A DNA stretch of 64,000 nt from Planctomycetota bacterium (GTDB lineage: Bacteria; Planctomycetota; B15-G4; SIAN01), in NCBI GenBank assembly GCA_028289345.1, contig JANQQL010000028.1, positions 178,805-242,804 of the forward strand. Direction: 5' to 3'. Each line of letters starts with the position of its first letter. Position 1 is the stretch's first letter. Shown here in pieces: positions 41,001 to 49,969 of the stretch. Both the position numbers and the translations under genes were made by a program. The notes beneath the pieces are model-generated. The model was not told the DNA's origin. It made no database searches and worked only from the letters and a program-made list of their open reading frames with translations.

Positions 41001-41288
41001 TCACGCATTCGGCTTCGGAAAGGGGCAAAGAAAGTTGTCGATCGAGTCCACGAGTTCGAATCCGACGCCCAATTGAGACTCCTCGAAGCAGGACTTCTCG
41101 GAACCCTGGCGAGCCAGGAGAGCCTCGAGATCCTGTTGCAGGTTCGGCTGGGTGACCGCGAGGGCTTGGACCCGCAGGGATCGCTGGGGCTCCGGGATCT
41201 CCACGAGCTCGTGGAAGAGTCGCCTCAGTTGCTCGTATTGCGTGGAATCCAAGGGGAAGCCCTCCGGGAATCTGCCCGTGGGTTCCAC
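41001..41288 (-). pseudogene. Isolated N-terminal domain of a Ser/Thr kinase, probable gene fragment
   Basis: A 95-codon frame that matches only the first 70 residues of the kinase encoded next to it. Compare QYEQLRRLFHELVEI and FEESQLGVGFELVDS here with QYRQLRDLFHRLCEL and FQESNLGVGLELIAS in the kinase. It ends with IDNFLCPFPKPNA and a stop exactly where the linker to the kinase domain should start. No kinase domain is found in any frame before the FGE-domain gene. GTG 41288 with GGAGAGG upstream could still drive translation. It is either the stump left by a deletion in a kinase-FGE gene or a genuine small domain protein. It lies 76 bases downstream of the kinase stop on the same strand. 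Confidence 0.6.
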
Positions 41289-41364
41289 GGGCTCCTCTCC
41301 GCTGCTTGGGGGACCACGCAATCCGCGTCGCGGGGGGGCAGGACTTTTTGCAGAAGTTTTTGGG

Positions 41365-44364
41365 TTACTCGGTCCGCTGACTTTCCATGAAGCGCAGGGA
41401 CTGTCGCGCCCACTCAACATGTTGAGGATCGCCGACCTCGAGCCGCGAACGCAGCAACTCTTCCCAAGATTGGTCATCGCCGAGGCGCTCGTACATGCCG
41501 GCGAGCTTGACCGCGGCGCGAACTGCCTCTGGGTGTTCCGGAGGCAAGAAGCAAGAGGCGATCCGGGCCGCCTCCTCGAATGAAGTCAGCGCTTCTTGCA
41601 GGCGACTTTGGCCTTCCAACACCATGCCCAGGGAGTACTGGGCTAGCACCACCTCCAAATGCTCCTCTCCGATGGACTCTCGGAACCCGTCAATCCCGGC
41701 ACGCAATGACTGCTCCGCGGCCGGAAGATCTCCTCGCTCGATCTGCAGGCCTCCGAGTTCGTAGTGAGCCCGAGCAATCTCTACATGAGGCTCCTCGAAC
41801 ATCTCGAGGTACGCTTCGAGCACATCTTCCCTGACGAGAAGCGCATCCTCAAAGCGATCCGATTGAGCCAAGACTCTGGCCAAATTGCGGCGAAGGGTGA
41901 GAGTCTCGGAGTGGAAATCGCCGTACACCTCCACCGCAATCTCGATGGCCTCCTCGGTCAAGCTTTCCGCTTCGGCCAGGTCGCCCTCCAGCATGCGAGC
42001 CACCGCAAGCAGATTCTTGGTCCGGGCCAGGGAAACCCGAGGAGCCTCTGGGTGCTGTTCGAGAATGGCGAGTGCACGGCGGCCCAACTCCGTCGCCCGT
42101 CCCGGTTTGCCCAGCCTCGACTCGAACCCAGCAAGAGCGGTCAAGAAGTCCACGATCTGCAAATGCGACGACCCGTAGATCCCCTCGACGATGCTCAGGG
42201 CCTGTTTGCCCAATTCGACCGCTTCGCGACTTCGACGCAGTTGGTCCAGGACCTCCGCATGTTCAAACAGTGCCTGGGCATAGCGAGGATGCTCGACTCC
42301 GTGGAGACGGCGCTCGACCTCGAGAAACTCTCGGTATCGCTCTTCTGATTCATTCAATCTTCCGCGCAATCGAGTGATGAGAGCCAATGTCCCCCGGCAA
42401 CGATTCGTCGCCGGGTGATCCTCCCCGAGGTGCGTCCGGTGCCATTCCAAGGACTCGCTGATCAAAGACTCGGCGGTTTCCAGATCCCCCGTTCGGCTGA
42501 GGATCGTGCCGAGAGTTTGCTGGCTGGCGGCCAAACGTTTGGCGCTGAGATCGGATTGCTTGCGGCGGGAGACAACCTCGCGCATCAGCGTTTCTGCCTC
42601 GTCGAGTCGGCTCTCCTCGAACAGCACAGCCGCCTTGGCTTCCAGCAAGTCAAGGGTCAGAATCCAATCTCGACCGTGCAATGCCTCGGCCTTGCCCAAC
42701 GATTCGTTCGCGAGCGACAGCGCCTGTTCGAACCGCCTCTGTCCGGCGTAGGTGCGACTCAACTCTTTCTCGATGAAGAGCGTCTCCGAGTCATCCGTCC
42801 CGAGGAGCTCGCGAGCCATGTCGGTCGCCAACTCCAACTGGACGGCGGACTCCTCCAGCAAGCCCAGCTCGCGGTAGGCAGAACCAAGAGCCCGACGCAG
42901 GATGGGCTCGACGCGACCGAGCTCCTCGCTGGACTCGGCAATCGATTGGGCGGCGTGGTCCAGGTACTCCCGAGCGCTCAACGCCTCGCCGGGTCTGGTG
43001 GGATGCGCGGTGCCAAAGGTTTCCCCGATCAGGTGAACGGCTGCCTCGGCCATCTCCTGCCGTTCCAGGGCCACCTCTCGCGCTTTCACCGCTTCGTCAC
43101 GAGAGCGATTGGCATCTCGCCAACCGAAGAGAGCGCCGGAGAGTCCGCTGATCAAACCCAGCAGCACCGCGGTGCCGGCCAGCACCAGTGCCTTGTTGCG
43201 CCGAGCGAACTTACTGAGAAGGTAGGCCGTCGTGGCCGGCCGCGCTTCGATCGGCTGATTCGAGAGGTGACGACGCACATCGGCGGCCAGCTCCGACGCG
43301 GAGGCGTAGCGACGGTCTCGGTCCTTCTCCAGCGCCTTGGCACAGATGACCGACAGGTCACCGCGCAGTTCCCGCTTCCAATCAGCCAGTCGTCGCGGTT
43401 CGGCTTCCTGAATCTTTCGGACGGCTTGGTGGATCGGCTGAGAAGCGACGTCGATCGGCGGAACTCCGCTCAACAGCTCAAACAGGATCACGCCCAGGGA
43501 ATACACGTCGGAACGCGTGTCCATCAGCGTCGGATCACCCGCCGCTTGTTCCGGACTCATGTAGGTCAAGGTGCCGAAGAACCTTCCGGCAAGAGTCTCG
43601 GAGTTGGCTGGCTCGTTCTCCGGATCGAGGATGCGTGCGATCCCGAAGTCGAGCACCTTGGGCTCGAGATCGTCCGTGACCAGAATGTTGCCGGGCTTCA
43701 AGTCTCGGTGCACCACCCCCTTTTGGTGGGCGTGGTGAATGGCGTCGCAGATGCGCGCGAAGATTTCCAGCCGACGTCGTATCGAAAGCGACACCAGGGA
43801 ATTCCGCAACGACTGACCTTCGATCAGCTCCATGGCCAGGTAGGGCTGTCGAGAACTGACTCCTTGCTGGGTGGTCACCAAACCGGTCGCGGCTTCGTAG
43901 ATCTGAGCGATTCCCGGATGCTGCAACAGTCCGAGGGCCTGAGCTTCTCGCTCGAAACGCCGGGCCATCGCCGCGGAATCTCCGAGCGGGCGCAACAGCT
44001 TCAGGGCAATCACCCGCTGGGGTTTGGCCTGGACGGCTCGGTACACCTCCCCCATGCCGCCGGCGCCGATCTTGCCAACGACCTTGTACTCCCCCACTTG
44101 CACCGGCGGATCCACCGATTCGGTCTCTGGCGGATTCTCTGGAGAGCTGGCAATGAGCTCCAATCCGACCCCGAGGTTCGACTCCTGAAACGCTCCGCCG
44201 GTCGATGCCTCGTCGTCGTGGCGAAGCAACAGCTCCTGCAACTCGCGCCGCAGCTCCCTGTCGTCACCGCAGGCGGCGGCAACCTGTCGGGAGCGATCCG
44301 GCTCGTCGAGTTCACAGAGTCGATGAAAGAGGTCACGAAGCTGGCGGTACTGTTCCGGATTCAC
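41365..44364 (-). CDS. Serine/threonine protein kinase with TPR region, coupled to ECF sigma
   Basis: Membrane kinase of 999 aa. The first 70 residues are a helical domain shared with the fragment downstream. The kinase domain covers about 93-365: KIGAGGMGEVYRA, VIALKLL, HRDLKPGNIL near 220, VLDFGIARI, and SPEQAAGDP. One helix follows near 385-408 (ALVLAGTAVLLGLISGL), and then about 570 residues of kinesin-light-chain-like TPR repeats with A-x-x-L...EEA spacing, predicted outside. The start is GTG 44364, overlapping the ECF stop by GTGA, so the sigma factor and kinase are made together. Phosphorylation of the sigma factor by this kinase is the natural model, as shown for some other ECF/kinase pairs; here it is inferred. 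Confidence 0.92.
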   Translation of the reverse strand: MNPEQYRQLRDLFHRLCELDEPDRSRQVAAACGDDRELRRELQELLLRHDDEASTGGAFQESNLGVGLELIASSPENPPETESVDPPVQVGEYKVVGKIGAGGMGEVYRAVQAKPQRVIALKLLRPLGDSAAMARRFEREAQALGLLQHPGIAQIYEAATGLVTTQQGVSSRQPYLAMELIEGQSLRNSLVSLSIRRRLEIFARICDAIHHAHQKGVVHRDLKPGNILVTDDLEPKVLDFGIARILDPENEPANSETLAGRFFGTLTYMSPEQAAGDPTLMDTRSDVYSLGVILFELLSGVPPIDVASQPIHQAVRKIQEAEPRRLADWKRELRGDLSVICAKALEKDRDRRYASASELAADVRRHLSNQPIEARPATTAYLLSKFARRNKALVLAGTAVLLGLISGLSGALFGWRDANRSRDEAVKAREVALERQEMAEAAVHLIGETFGTAHPTRPGEALSAREYLDHAAQSIAESSEELGRVEPILRRALGSAYRELGLLEESAVQLELATDMARELLGTDDSETLFIEKELSRTYAGQRRFEQALSLANESLGKAEALHGRDWILTLDLLEAKAAVLFEESRLDEAETLMREVVSRRKQSDLSAKRLAASQQTLGTILSRTGDLETAESLISESLEWHRTHLGEDHPATNRCRGTLALITRLRGRLNESEERYREFLEVERRLHGVEHPRYAQALFEHAEVLDQLRRSREAVELGKQALSIVEGIYGSSHLQIVDFLTALAGFESRLGKPGRATELGRRALAILEQHPEAPRVSLARTKNLLAVARMLEGDLAEAESLTEEAIEIAVEVYGDFHSETLTLRRNLARVLAQSDRFEDALLVREDVLEAYLEMFEEPHVEIARAHYELGGLQIERGDLPAAEQSLRAGIDGFRESIGEEHLEVVLAQYSLGMVLEGQSRLQEALTSFEEAARIASCFLPPEHPEAVRAAVKLAGMYERLGDDQSWEELLRSRLEVGDPQHVEWARQSLRFMESQRTE

Positions 44365-44939
44365 GAGGCTTCGAACTCGTCCATGCGCTTGGACAACCAA
44401 GCCTTGGCCATTTGCCAGTCCAACTTCACTGTCCTCGCCGACACTCCCAAGACCTCTGCGGTCTCTTCGATCGAGAGACCGGCCAGAAAGCGGAGCTGAA
44501 CGACTCGCCCTTGGCGAGGGTCTAGCTTTTCCAAAGCGGACAGGGCCTCTTCCAAGCTCAACACGTCGATCCTCTGATCCAGGGACGGGGTGGTGATGCC
44601 ACGCAAGGTGACTTTCCGCCACTGGCCGCCGCGCTTGGCTGCCGAGGAACGCCGGGCATAGTCGGTCAACAGTTGACGCATGGCCATGGCCGCCACGTCG
44701 AAGAAGTGGCGGCGGTCGTTCCACACCGGTTGCGACTGGTTGGCAATCCTCACGAACGCTTCGTGGACGAGGGCGGTGGGCTGCAGGGTGTGGTCGCCCT
44801 CGCGAGCAGGAAACATGCTGCCGGCCAGCGAGCGCAGCTCGCGATAGATCCCGGGAAACGCTCGATTCACGGCACTCCGATCCCCGGCGGCCAAATCCGT
44901 CAGGGCTTGGGTGACTTCTCCGCGCTCTTGCTCTTCCAT
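44361..44939 (-). CDS. ECF sigma factor, TIGR02999-like family
   Basis: Sigma factor of 192 aa. HTLQPTALVHEAFVRI, WNDRRHFFDVAAMAMRQLL, AAKRGG and LDPRQGRVVQLRFLAGLSIE are hallmark strings of the TIGR02999/Sigma70_ECF family abundant in Planctomycetes and Acidobacteria. Region 4 ends with VLGVSARTVKLDWQMAKAWL, the DNA-binding helix. The start is ATG 44939 with GGGAG six bases upstream; the open frame before it is not coding. It is coupled to the kinase gene by a four-base overlap. It is not closely similar to the two other kinase-linked ECF factors in the window, so the pairing arose in more than one ECF family. Confidence 0.92.
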   Translation of the reverse strand: MEEQERGEVTQALTDLAAGDRSAVNRAFPGIYRELRSLAGSMFPAREGDHTLQPTALVHEAFVRIANQSQPVWNDRRHFFDVAAMAMRQLLTDYARRSSAAKRGGQWRKVTLRGITTPSLDQRIDVLSLEEALSALEKLDPRQGRVVQLRFLAGLSIEETAEVLGVSARTVKLDWQMAKAWLSKRMDEFEAS

Positions 44940-45106
44940 GGCTTGCTCCCAGCCGGGCATTGTAGGGGGTGTGCGGTTTGGACCACAGCCCTGGGCTTGT
45001 TTTGCCCTCGTTTCGCATGGATTGCGTGATCTGAGGCAACAGCGGTTCGCGGCCCACGCGAGCGCTTCCAGAGCGGTGTCCATCCCCCAAACGACCGGAT
45101 CCCATC

Positions 45107-46237
45107 ATGAGTCAGCAAGGCGCGGTTCTTCCGTCTCCTCCCCCCCAATCGGCAGCGTGCATCGCCGCCGGATGCTTCCAGACCGGAGTGCTGTTCCTCG
45201 AGGACTTGGATGAGTTCCTGGGCGAGGATCAGTTCGAGCAGAACGCCGACGAGCTGATCCAGGCACTCGGAGACCTCCCGGTGGTGTTCCAGCAGCGGGA
45301 GCTCCGGTCCCTTGCCCAGTACGAGTCCCGGGACGCCTGGATTCCCCCCGGAGTCGACGACGAGAGCCTGCGACGCTACATCCGGCGGGTCCGCGCCCGG
45401 CGCACGGAAAGCGGAGAAGAACGGCGCATGGCGCGAGCGTTGGAGTTCGCCATTCGCCGCGAACAAGAGGAAACCGCCTGTGCCGGGGACCGTCGCTGCC
45501 GACAGCGTCGACGGGAAGAAGTCGATCAGGTTCGCGCCCTGTTCGTCGAGGCGAATCTGGGACTGGCGGTCGATGCGGCTCTGGCCTACCGAACCTACGG
45601 CATTCCGGTGATGGATCTCATCCAGGAAGCCAACACGATTCTGATCCGAGCGGTGGAGAAGTACGACTGGCGCAAGCAGGTCCGCTTCCAAACCTACGCC
45701 GCCTACTGGTTCCGCCAAGCCATCGAGCGCTGGATCGCCAATAACAAAGGCATCGTTCGAGTGCCTTGCGTGCTGCAGCAGAAGTTCCGCCGCTTGCGCC
45801 GAGAAGGGGTTCTCCCGCGACGCAAGCGCGACGCGACCGTCTCCGACATCGCCCGCGCCTTCGAGGTTTCCCGAGGCGTCGCGACCCACTTGCTCGAGAC
45901 CGAACGTGCGGTCTTCTCCTTGGACACGGTTTCCAAGAGCGACGACAACGAAACCTTCGCCTCTCAGCTGGAAGACACCACCGAGCCCGAAGACCTGGTG
46001 GGCGGCGAATCGACCCTGCTGCAGACTCGCATCCAGGAGGCCCTGGACGACCTGGAATCGAAGGAGCGGGAAGTTCTGTTGCTGCGCTTCGGTCTGCGCG
46101 GCAGCTCCCCGCTCAGCTTGGAGAAAGTCGGGCGCCACCTCCAGGTGTCCCGAGAGCGGGTCCGTCAGCTCCAGGTCAAAGCGCTGAAGAAACTGAAAGA
46201 ACGACCGGCCGCGCGGAAGCTCGCGGAGTTCATCTGA
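45107..46237 (+). CDS. Sigma-70 family RNA polymerase sigma factor, group-2-like
   Basis: Sigma factor of 376 aa with regions 1.2, 2, 3 and 4 but no long region 1.1. Region 2: VEANLGLAVDAALAY, then MDLIQEANTILIRAVEKYDW, VRFQTYAAYWFRQAIERWI and the -10 recognition end NNKGIVRVP. Region 3 includes VSDIARAFEVSRGVATHLL. Region 4: LDDLESKEREVLLLRFGLRG and VSRERVRQLQVKALKKLKE. Several core positions differ from housekeeping RpoD (for example TYAAYWFRQAI instead of TYATWWIRQAI), pointing to an alternative factor. The N-terminal 60 residues are unusual. It is divergent from the ECF/kinase operon across about 167 bases, so the two could share control. Confidence 0.88.
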   Translation: MSQQGAVLPSPPPQSAACIAAGCFQTGVLFLEDLDEFLGEDQFEQNADELIQALGDLPVVFQQRELRSLAQYESRDAWIPPGVDDESLRRYIRRVRARRTESGEERRMARALEFAIRREQEETACAGDRRCRQRRREEVDQVRALFVEANLGLAVDAALAYRTYGIPVMDLIQEANTILIRAVEKYDWRKQVRFQTYAAYWFRQAIERWIANNKGIVRVPCVLQQKFRRLRREGVLPRRKRDATVSDIARAFEVSRGVATHLLETERAVFSLDTVSKSDDNETFASQLEDTTEPEDLVGGESTLLQTRIQEALDDLESKEREVLLLRFGLRGSSPLSLEKVGRHLQVSRERVRQLQVKALKKLKERPAARKLAEFI

Positions 46238-46262
46238 GAACCTCGAAAGTCTCCGGGGGGCT

Positions 46263-46295
46263 GCCGCGACTGCGGCGGCTCTCTCGGCGTTTTTT
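46263..46295 (+). terminator. Possible intrinsic terminator after the sigma-70 gene
   Basis: GCCGC-GACT-GCGGC forms a 5-bp stem at 46263-46276, and a run of six T occurs at 46290-46295. The T-run is about 13 bases from the stem, farther than usual, so the call is tentative. A second GC-rich palindrome follows at about 46304-46322. Position 25 bases after the sigma stop fits a terminator. Confidence 0.35.
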
Positions 46296-46443
46296 CCCCA
46301 CCTCCCGGGGGCGTCGCCCCGGATTCGCCCCACACCTTCTCGACTTGCGAGACTCCCGCTAACCTCCCCGGCCGCACGACGATGCAGGCGTCTCGGGGAA
46401 AGAGCGGCAAGCCTGCGCACCTAGGAATGGAGAACCGAGTCTT

Positions 46444-49400
46444 ATGAAGCGCCTGACCCACCCGATTCTTGCCGGGCTCGCTCTGAGCGTCGCCACGACG
46501 GCGGCGGCCCAGACGTCGCTGGCCCCGGATGCGAGCCGGACCCTGAGCCCGGTCCCGTCCCTGTCCCGCGGCGTCCTGGAGGCCATCGACTTTGAAGGCT
46601 TGGTGCCCGGCACCATCGTCAGCGAAGTGTTCGGAAACGCTGGCACTGGCCCGATTCAAGTGAACGCCATGAACCCGAGTTTCGGCGACACCAACGCCGC
46701 CGTCATCTTCGACTCCGCCAACCCCACCGGGGAAGACGAAGACCTCGGGACCCCCAACGAAGACTTCGGCGGACCGGGCATCGGGGAAAACGGTGGAGCG
46801 GGCAGCCCCTTCGCCAACAACACCCCCCTCGGACACCTGCTGATCGTGGCCGAAGACCTGGTCGACGCGAACAATGACGACCTGATCGACGACCCGGATG
46901 ACGCCGACAGGCTCGGCGCCCCGATCACTTTCGATTTCGCGGAACTGGGTAGCGTCACCATCCACGGCCTCACCCTGATTGACGTGGAAGCTGACGAGCC
47001 CTTCGCCACCGCCGACTTCTACGAGGCGGTCACCGACATTCTGCTTGGCTCCGTCCAAATGACCTCGCCCGGTGACAACGGTGTCGTCGCCGAAAGCTTC
47101 GAGCCGGTCTCCAACGTCGGACGCCTGGTCGTGACCTTGAACGGCTCGGGCGGGATCGACAACGTGCTTTTCACCGTCGACAACACCACCATCGGTGACA
47201 CGGTGTTCTGCGACATCGACGACGACGGCGAACAAGATGCCGACGAACCGGGGATCCCCGGAGTCCAGGTGGATCTGACTTGCGCGGGTCCCGATGGCCT
47301 CCTCGACACCGCGGACGACTTCACCGATTCGCGAATCACCGATGCCAATGGCAACTACCTGTTCGACGACCAGGTGCCAGGGCTCTGCCGGGTGCAGGTC
47401 GTTCTCGACACCGCTCCCTCGGACAAGGTTCTCGGTCGTTGTCCGGAAATGTTCATGGTCGAGCTGCGCGCGGGAGAGGCGTTCCTGGATGGCGACTTCT
47501 GCTTCATCGCTCCGGGGGAGATCGGCGACACGGTCTACTGCGACATTGACAACGATGGCATGCAAGACGATGGCGAGCCGGGCATCCCGGGCGTCGAAGT
47601 TCGTTTGGCCTGCGCCGGCGAGGATGGAGTCCTTGGCACCGGCGATGATGTGGTCTTGTTCGCCAACACCGATGCCAATGGCCAGTATCTCTTCGAAGAC
47701 GTGCTTCCGGGCGACTGCGTGGTGACCGTCAACGAGACCACCGTCTCTGATGACAAGATGCCTGGCGAATGCCCGCTCCAGTTCGAAATCGACCTGATGG
47801 CGGGTGACTCCTACCTGGACGCCGACTTCTGTTTTGTGTTCGTGCCGGGCGAGATCGGTGACATGGTCTACCTGGACCGCAACGACAACGGCATGCAGGA
47901 ACCCGATGATCCGGGGATCCCGGACGTCAGGATCCAACTGACCTGCGCCGGCATCGACGGAATCATCGGCACAAGCGACGACCTGGTCCGCTCGGAAACC
48001 ACCGACGGCACCGGCTTCTACCTGTTCAATGGAGTCCCGCCTGGTCCCTGCCTGGTCGAGGTGGACGAGAGCACCGCTCCTCCGGACAACATCCCTGGCC
48101 AGTGCCCCCCGCAAGTGTCCTTGGACCTTCCCCCGGGCGGGACCTTCCTTGCCGCCGATTTCTGCTTCACGCTTCCTCAGCCGGCCATGGTCGGGGACTC
48201 GGTGTTCTGCGACGACAACGACAACGGCATCCTCGATCTGGGCGACAGCGGAATCTCGGGCGTCCTCGTCGAGATCACCTGCGCCGGCCCGGACGGCGAA
48301 CTGTTCACCGCTGACGACATCGTCGACAGCCAATCCACCGACGGCAACGGGAACTACTTGTTCGAAAACGTCCCGGCCGGCCTCTGCGAAGTGACGGTCG
48401 ACGTGCTCACCGTCCCTGCGGACAAGGAAGAGGGCCAGTGCCCGTTGGTGCGCCGCGCGATGCTGATGCCTGGCCAGGCCTATCTGGATGCCGACTTTTG
48501 CTTCCGCAACCGAGACGGCGAAATCGGCGACACGGTCTTCTGCGACAACAACAACAACGGCGTTCAGGATGACGGCGAACCCGGCATCGGAGGCGTCACG
48601 GTGGAGCTCACCTGCGCCGGCCCCGATGGGGAACTCGGCACCGCCGACGACCTGAACAACTCGGTTGCCACCGACAGCAACGGCAACTACTTGTTCCTCG
48701 GAGTGCCCCCGGGACTCTGCGAAGTGCGGGTGGACGAGAGCACGGCTCCGGCAGACAAGGTGCCGGGACGATGCCCGACCACGTTCGAGATTTCCTTGGC
48801 ACCGGGTCAGTCTTACCTGGATGCGGACTCTTGCTTCATTGCCACCTCGTCCATTGGCGATCTGGTGTGGTGTGACATCAACAACGACGGCATCCGTGAT
48901 CGCGGCGAGCCGGGAATTCCGGGCATCTTCCTCGATCTGCACTGTGCGGGTCGGGACGGGGTCCTCGGCACCGACGACGACGTGTTCGACCGGACTCGGA
49001 CCAACCGAGACGGTCTGTACCTGTTCAGCGATCTGATCCCGGGCCCGTGCACTGTCGCGGTCGACTTGGACTCGGTGCCGGACGTCGGTGCGGCGGGTGA
49101 ATGCCCGGTGACCCTTGCGGTCGCGCTCCAGCCGGGCCAGTCGTTCCTGGATGCGGACTTCTGCTTCTACAACACCAACCGCGTGGGCGAAGGCTGCCCG
49201 CCGGAACATTGGGAAGAGATGGCCGAGGCCGATTCCTGGCCGCGTCCGTTCGAGCCTGACACCCTTTTCTCCGACTACTTTGAAGACGCGTTCCCGGGGA
49301 TGACCCTCCAGGAAGTCTTGAAGCTGAACGGGGGAAGCCAGCTCAACATTCTGGGTCGGGAAACCGTCGCGGCGTTGCTGAACGCAGCCGCCCCGGGCAT

Positions 49401-49521
49401 GCGTTATGGCATTCGCGAGGAGCGTGTCATTGCTTGGTTCGACGAGGTCTACGTCACCAAGCGTGGCGTGCAGCGCCTGACGAACTACCTGCGCTCCTTG
49501 AATGCTCAGGGTTGCCCGTAG
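46444..49521 (+). CDS. Secreted protein with six SdrD_B-like repeats
   Basis: Extracellular protein of 1025 aa. The signal peptide (HPILAGLALSVATTAAAQ) is followed by a domain of about 220 residues rich in Asp/Glu. Six SdrD_B-type (Cna-B like) beta-sandwich repeats of about 110 residues follow, each opening with a line like IGDTVFCDIDDDGEQDADEP and containing GIPGVQVDLTCAGPDG, TDANGNYLF and FLDGDFCF. D-x-[DN]-x-[DN]-G loops should bind calcium. Paired cysteines in each repeat could form disulfides. The last 110 residues (GCPPEHWEEMAEADSW, then LNILGRETVAALLNAAAPG) resemble the C-terminal GCTPGxWKN-type domain seen after such repeats. No sortase motif is present. GGAG lies about 15 bases before ATG 46444. 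A strong terminator follows. Likely a surface or matrix adhesin. Confidence 0.85.
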   Translation: MKRLTHPILAGLALSVATTAAAQTSLAPDASRTLSPVPSLSRGVLEAIDFEGLVPGTIVSEVFGNAGTGPIQVNAMNPSFGDTNAAVIFDSANPTGEDEDLGTPNEDFGGPGIGENGGAGSPFANNTPLGHLLIVAEDLVDANNDDLIDDPDDADRLGAPITFDFAELGSVTIHGLTLIDVEADEPFATADFYEAVTDILLGSVQMTSPGDNGVVAESFEPVSNVGRLVVTLNGSGGIDNVLFTVDNTTIGDTVFCDIDDDGEQDADEPGIPGVQVDLTCAGPDGLLDTADDFTDSRITDANGNYLFDDQVPGLCRVQVVLDTAPSDKVLGRCPEMFMVELRAGEAFLDGDFCFIAPGEIGDTVYCDIDNDGMQDDGEPGIPGVEVRLACAGEDGVLGTGDDVVLFANTDANGQYLFEDVLPGDCVVTVNETTVSDDKMPGECPLQFEIDLMAGDSYLDADFCFVFVPGEIGDMVYLDRNDNGMQEPDDPGIPDVRIQLTCAGIDGIIGTSDDLVRSETTDGTGFYLFNGVPPGPCLVEVDESTAPPDNIPGQCPPQVSLDLPPGGTFLAADFCFTLPQPAMVGDSVFCDDNDNGILDLGDSGISGVLVEITCAGPDGELFTADDIVDSQSTDGNGNYLFENVPAGLCEVTVDVLTVPADKEEGQCPLVRRAMLMPGQAYLDADFCFRNRDGEIGDTVFCDNNNNGVQDDGEPGIGGVTVELTCAGPDGELGTADDLNNSVATDSNGNYLFLGVPPGLCEVRVDESTAPADKVPGRCPTTFEISLAPGQSYLDADSCFIATSSIGDLVWCDINNDGIRDRGEPGIPGIFLDLHCAGRDGVLGTDDDVFDRTRTNRDGLYLFSDLIPGPCTVAVDLDSVPDVGAAGECPVTLAVALQPGQSFLDADFCFYNTNRVGEGCPPEHWEEMAEADSWPRPFEPDTLFSDYFEDAFPGMTLQEVLKLNGGSQLNILGRETVAALLNAAAPGMRYGIREERVIAWFDEVYVTKRGVQRLTNYLRSLNAQGCP
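47191..49180 (+). repeat. Six tandem ~330-bp repeats encoding SdrD_B-like domains
   Basis: Repeat units begin near 47191, 47521, 47851, 48187, 48520 and 48853, each about 330 bases. They share blocks coding for GDxVxCD, the Asp-rich loop, CAGPDG and GNYLF, with many synonymous differences, so the duplication is old rather than recent. The fourth unit is the most diverged (SGISGVLVEITCAG). In-frame recombination between units could change the repeat number. Confidence 0.75.
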
Positions 49522-49553
49522 TTTCGATTCCACAAACTGCTTGATGTCGTTTC

Positions 49554-49594
49554 AGAGGCCGGTGGCTCGAAAGAGTCGCCGGCCTCTTCTTTTC
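49554..49594 (+). terminator. Strong intrinsic terminator
   Basis: AGAGGCCGGTGGCTC, loop GAAA, GAGTCGCCGGCCTCT: a 15-bp stem with only two imperfect pairs, closed by a stable GNRA-type tetraloop and followed directly by TCTTTT. It sits 33 bases after the stop of the repeat-protein gene. This is the clearest terminator in the window. Confidence 0.85.
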
Positions 49595-49969
49595 GTGGTC
49601 GTCTTGACCAGACGCTCCGCGTTCTGTTGTCCGCGGACGCCGGTCCACCTTTCCCGCGAGCACCTGGCAGGGACCCGAACATCTCCCGGCCCTGGCTCCC
49701 GACCGCAAGCCCCACCGGTTGCCTTTCCTCGCAAGATTCGTAGAGGGGAAACGGCCGCCAACGAAGCGATGGCCTTGCCAAAGTTCCCAACGCGCCCTAT
49801 CACCACTCCCGCGCCAGTCGAGGAAAACAACAAAAACTCAGAATCTCTTCGACCCGCCGATCCTCTCACGACGGAGGGAACCAGCAGGACCTAGGAGAAT
49901 GTCTTCTTCGATCTGCATCCCCTGAAAGCGGGAGTCCCTCCCGCGGACCCACCTCACGGAGATCCTTCG
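49595..49969. other. Intergenic region upstream of the secreted propeller gene
   Basis: About 375 bases. No open frame here has a ribosome site or a recognisable product. An A-rich patch (AAAACAACAAAAACT, around 49825-49840) stands out against the GC-rich surroundings and may mark the promoter. CGGAG seven bases before 49970 is the ribosome site of the next gene. Confidence 0.45.

Noticed and set aside
42415..44499. 694-codon plus-strand open frame opposite the second kinase gene
   Set aside because: It crosses kinase and ECF coding sequence antisense and shows no coherent domains.
46165..49533. Very long minus-strand open frame opposite the SdrD_B repeat gene
   Set aside because: It is the mirror of the Asp/Gly-rich repeats; its translation has the same periodicity but no start site, signal or family motif, while the plus-strand protein has all of these.
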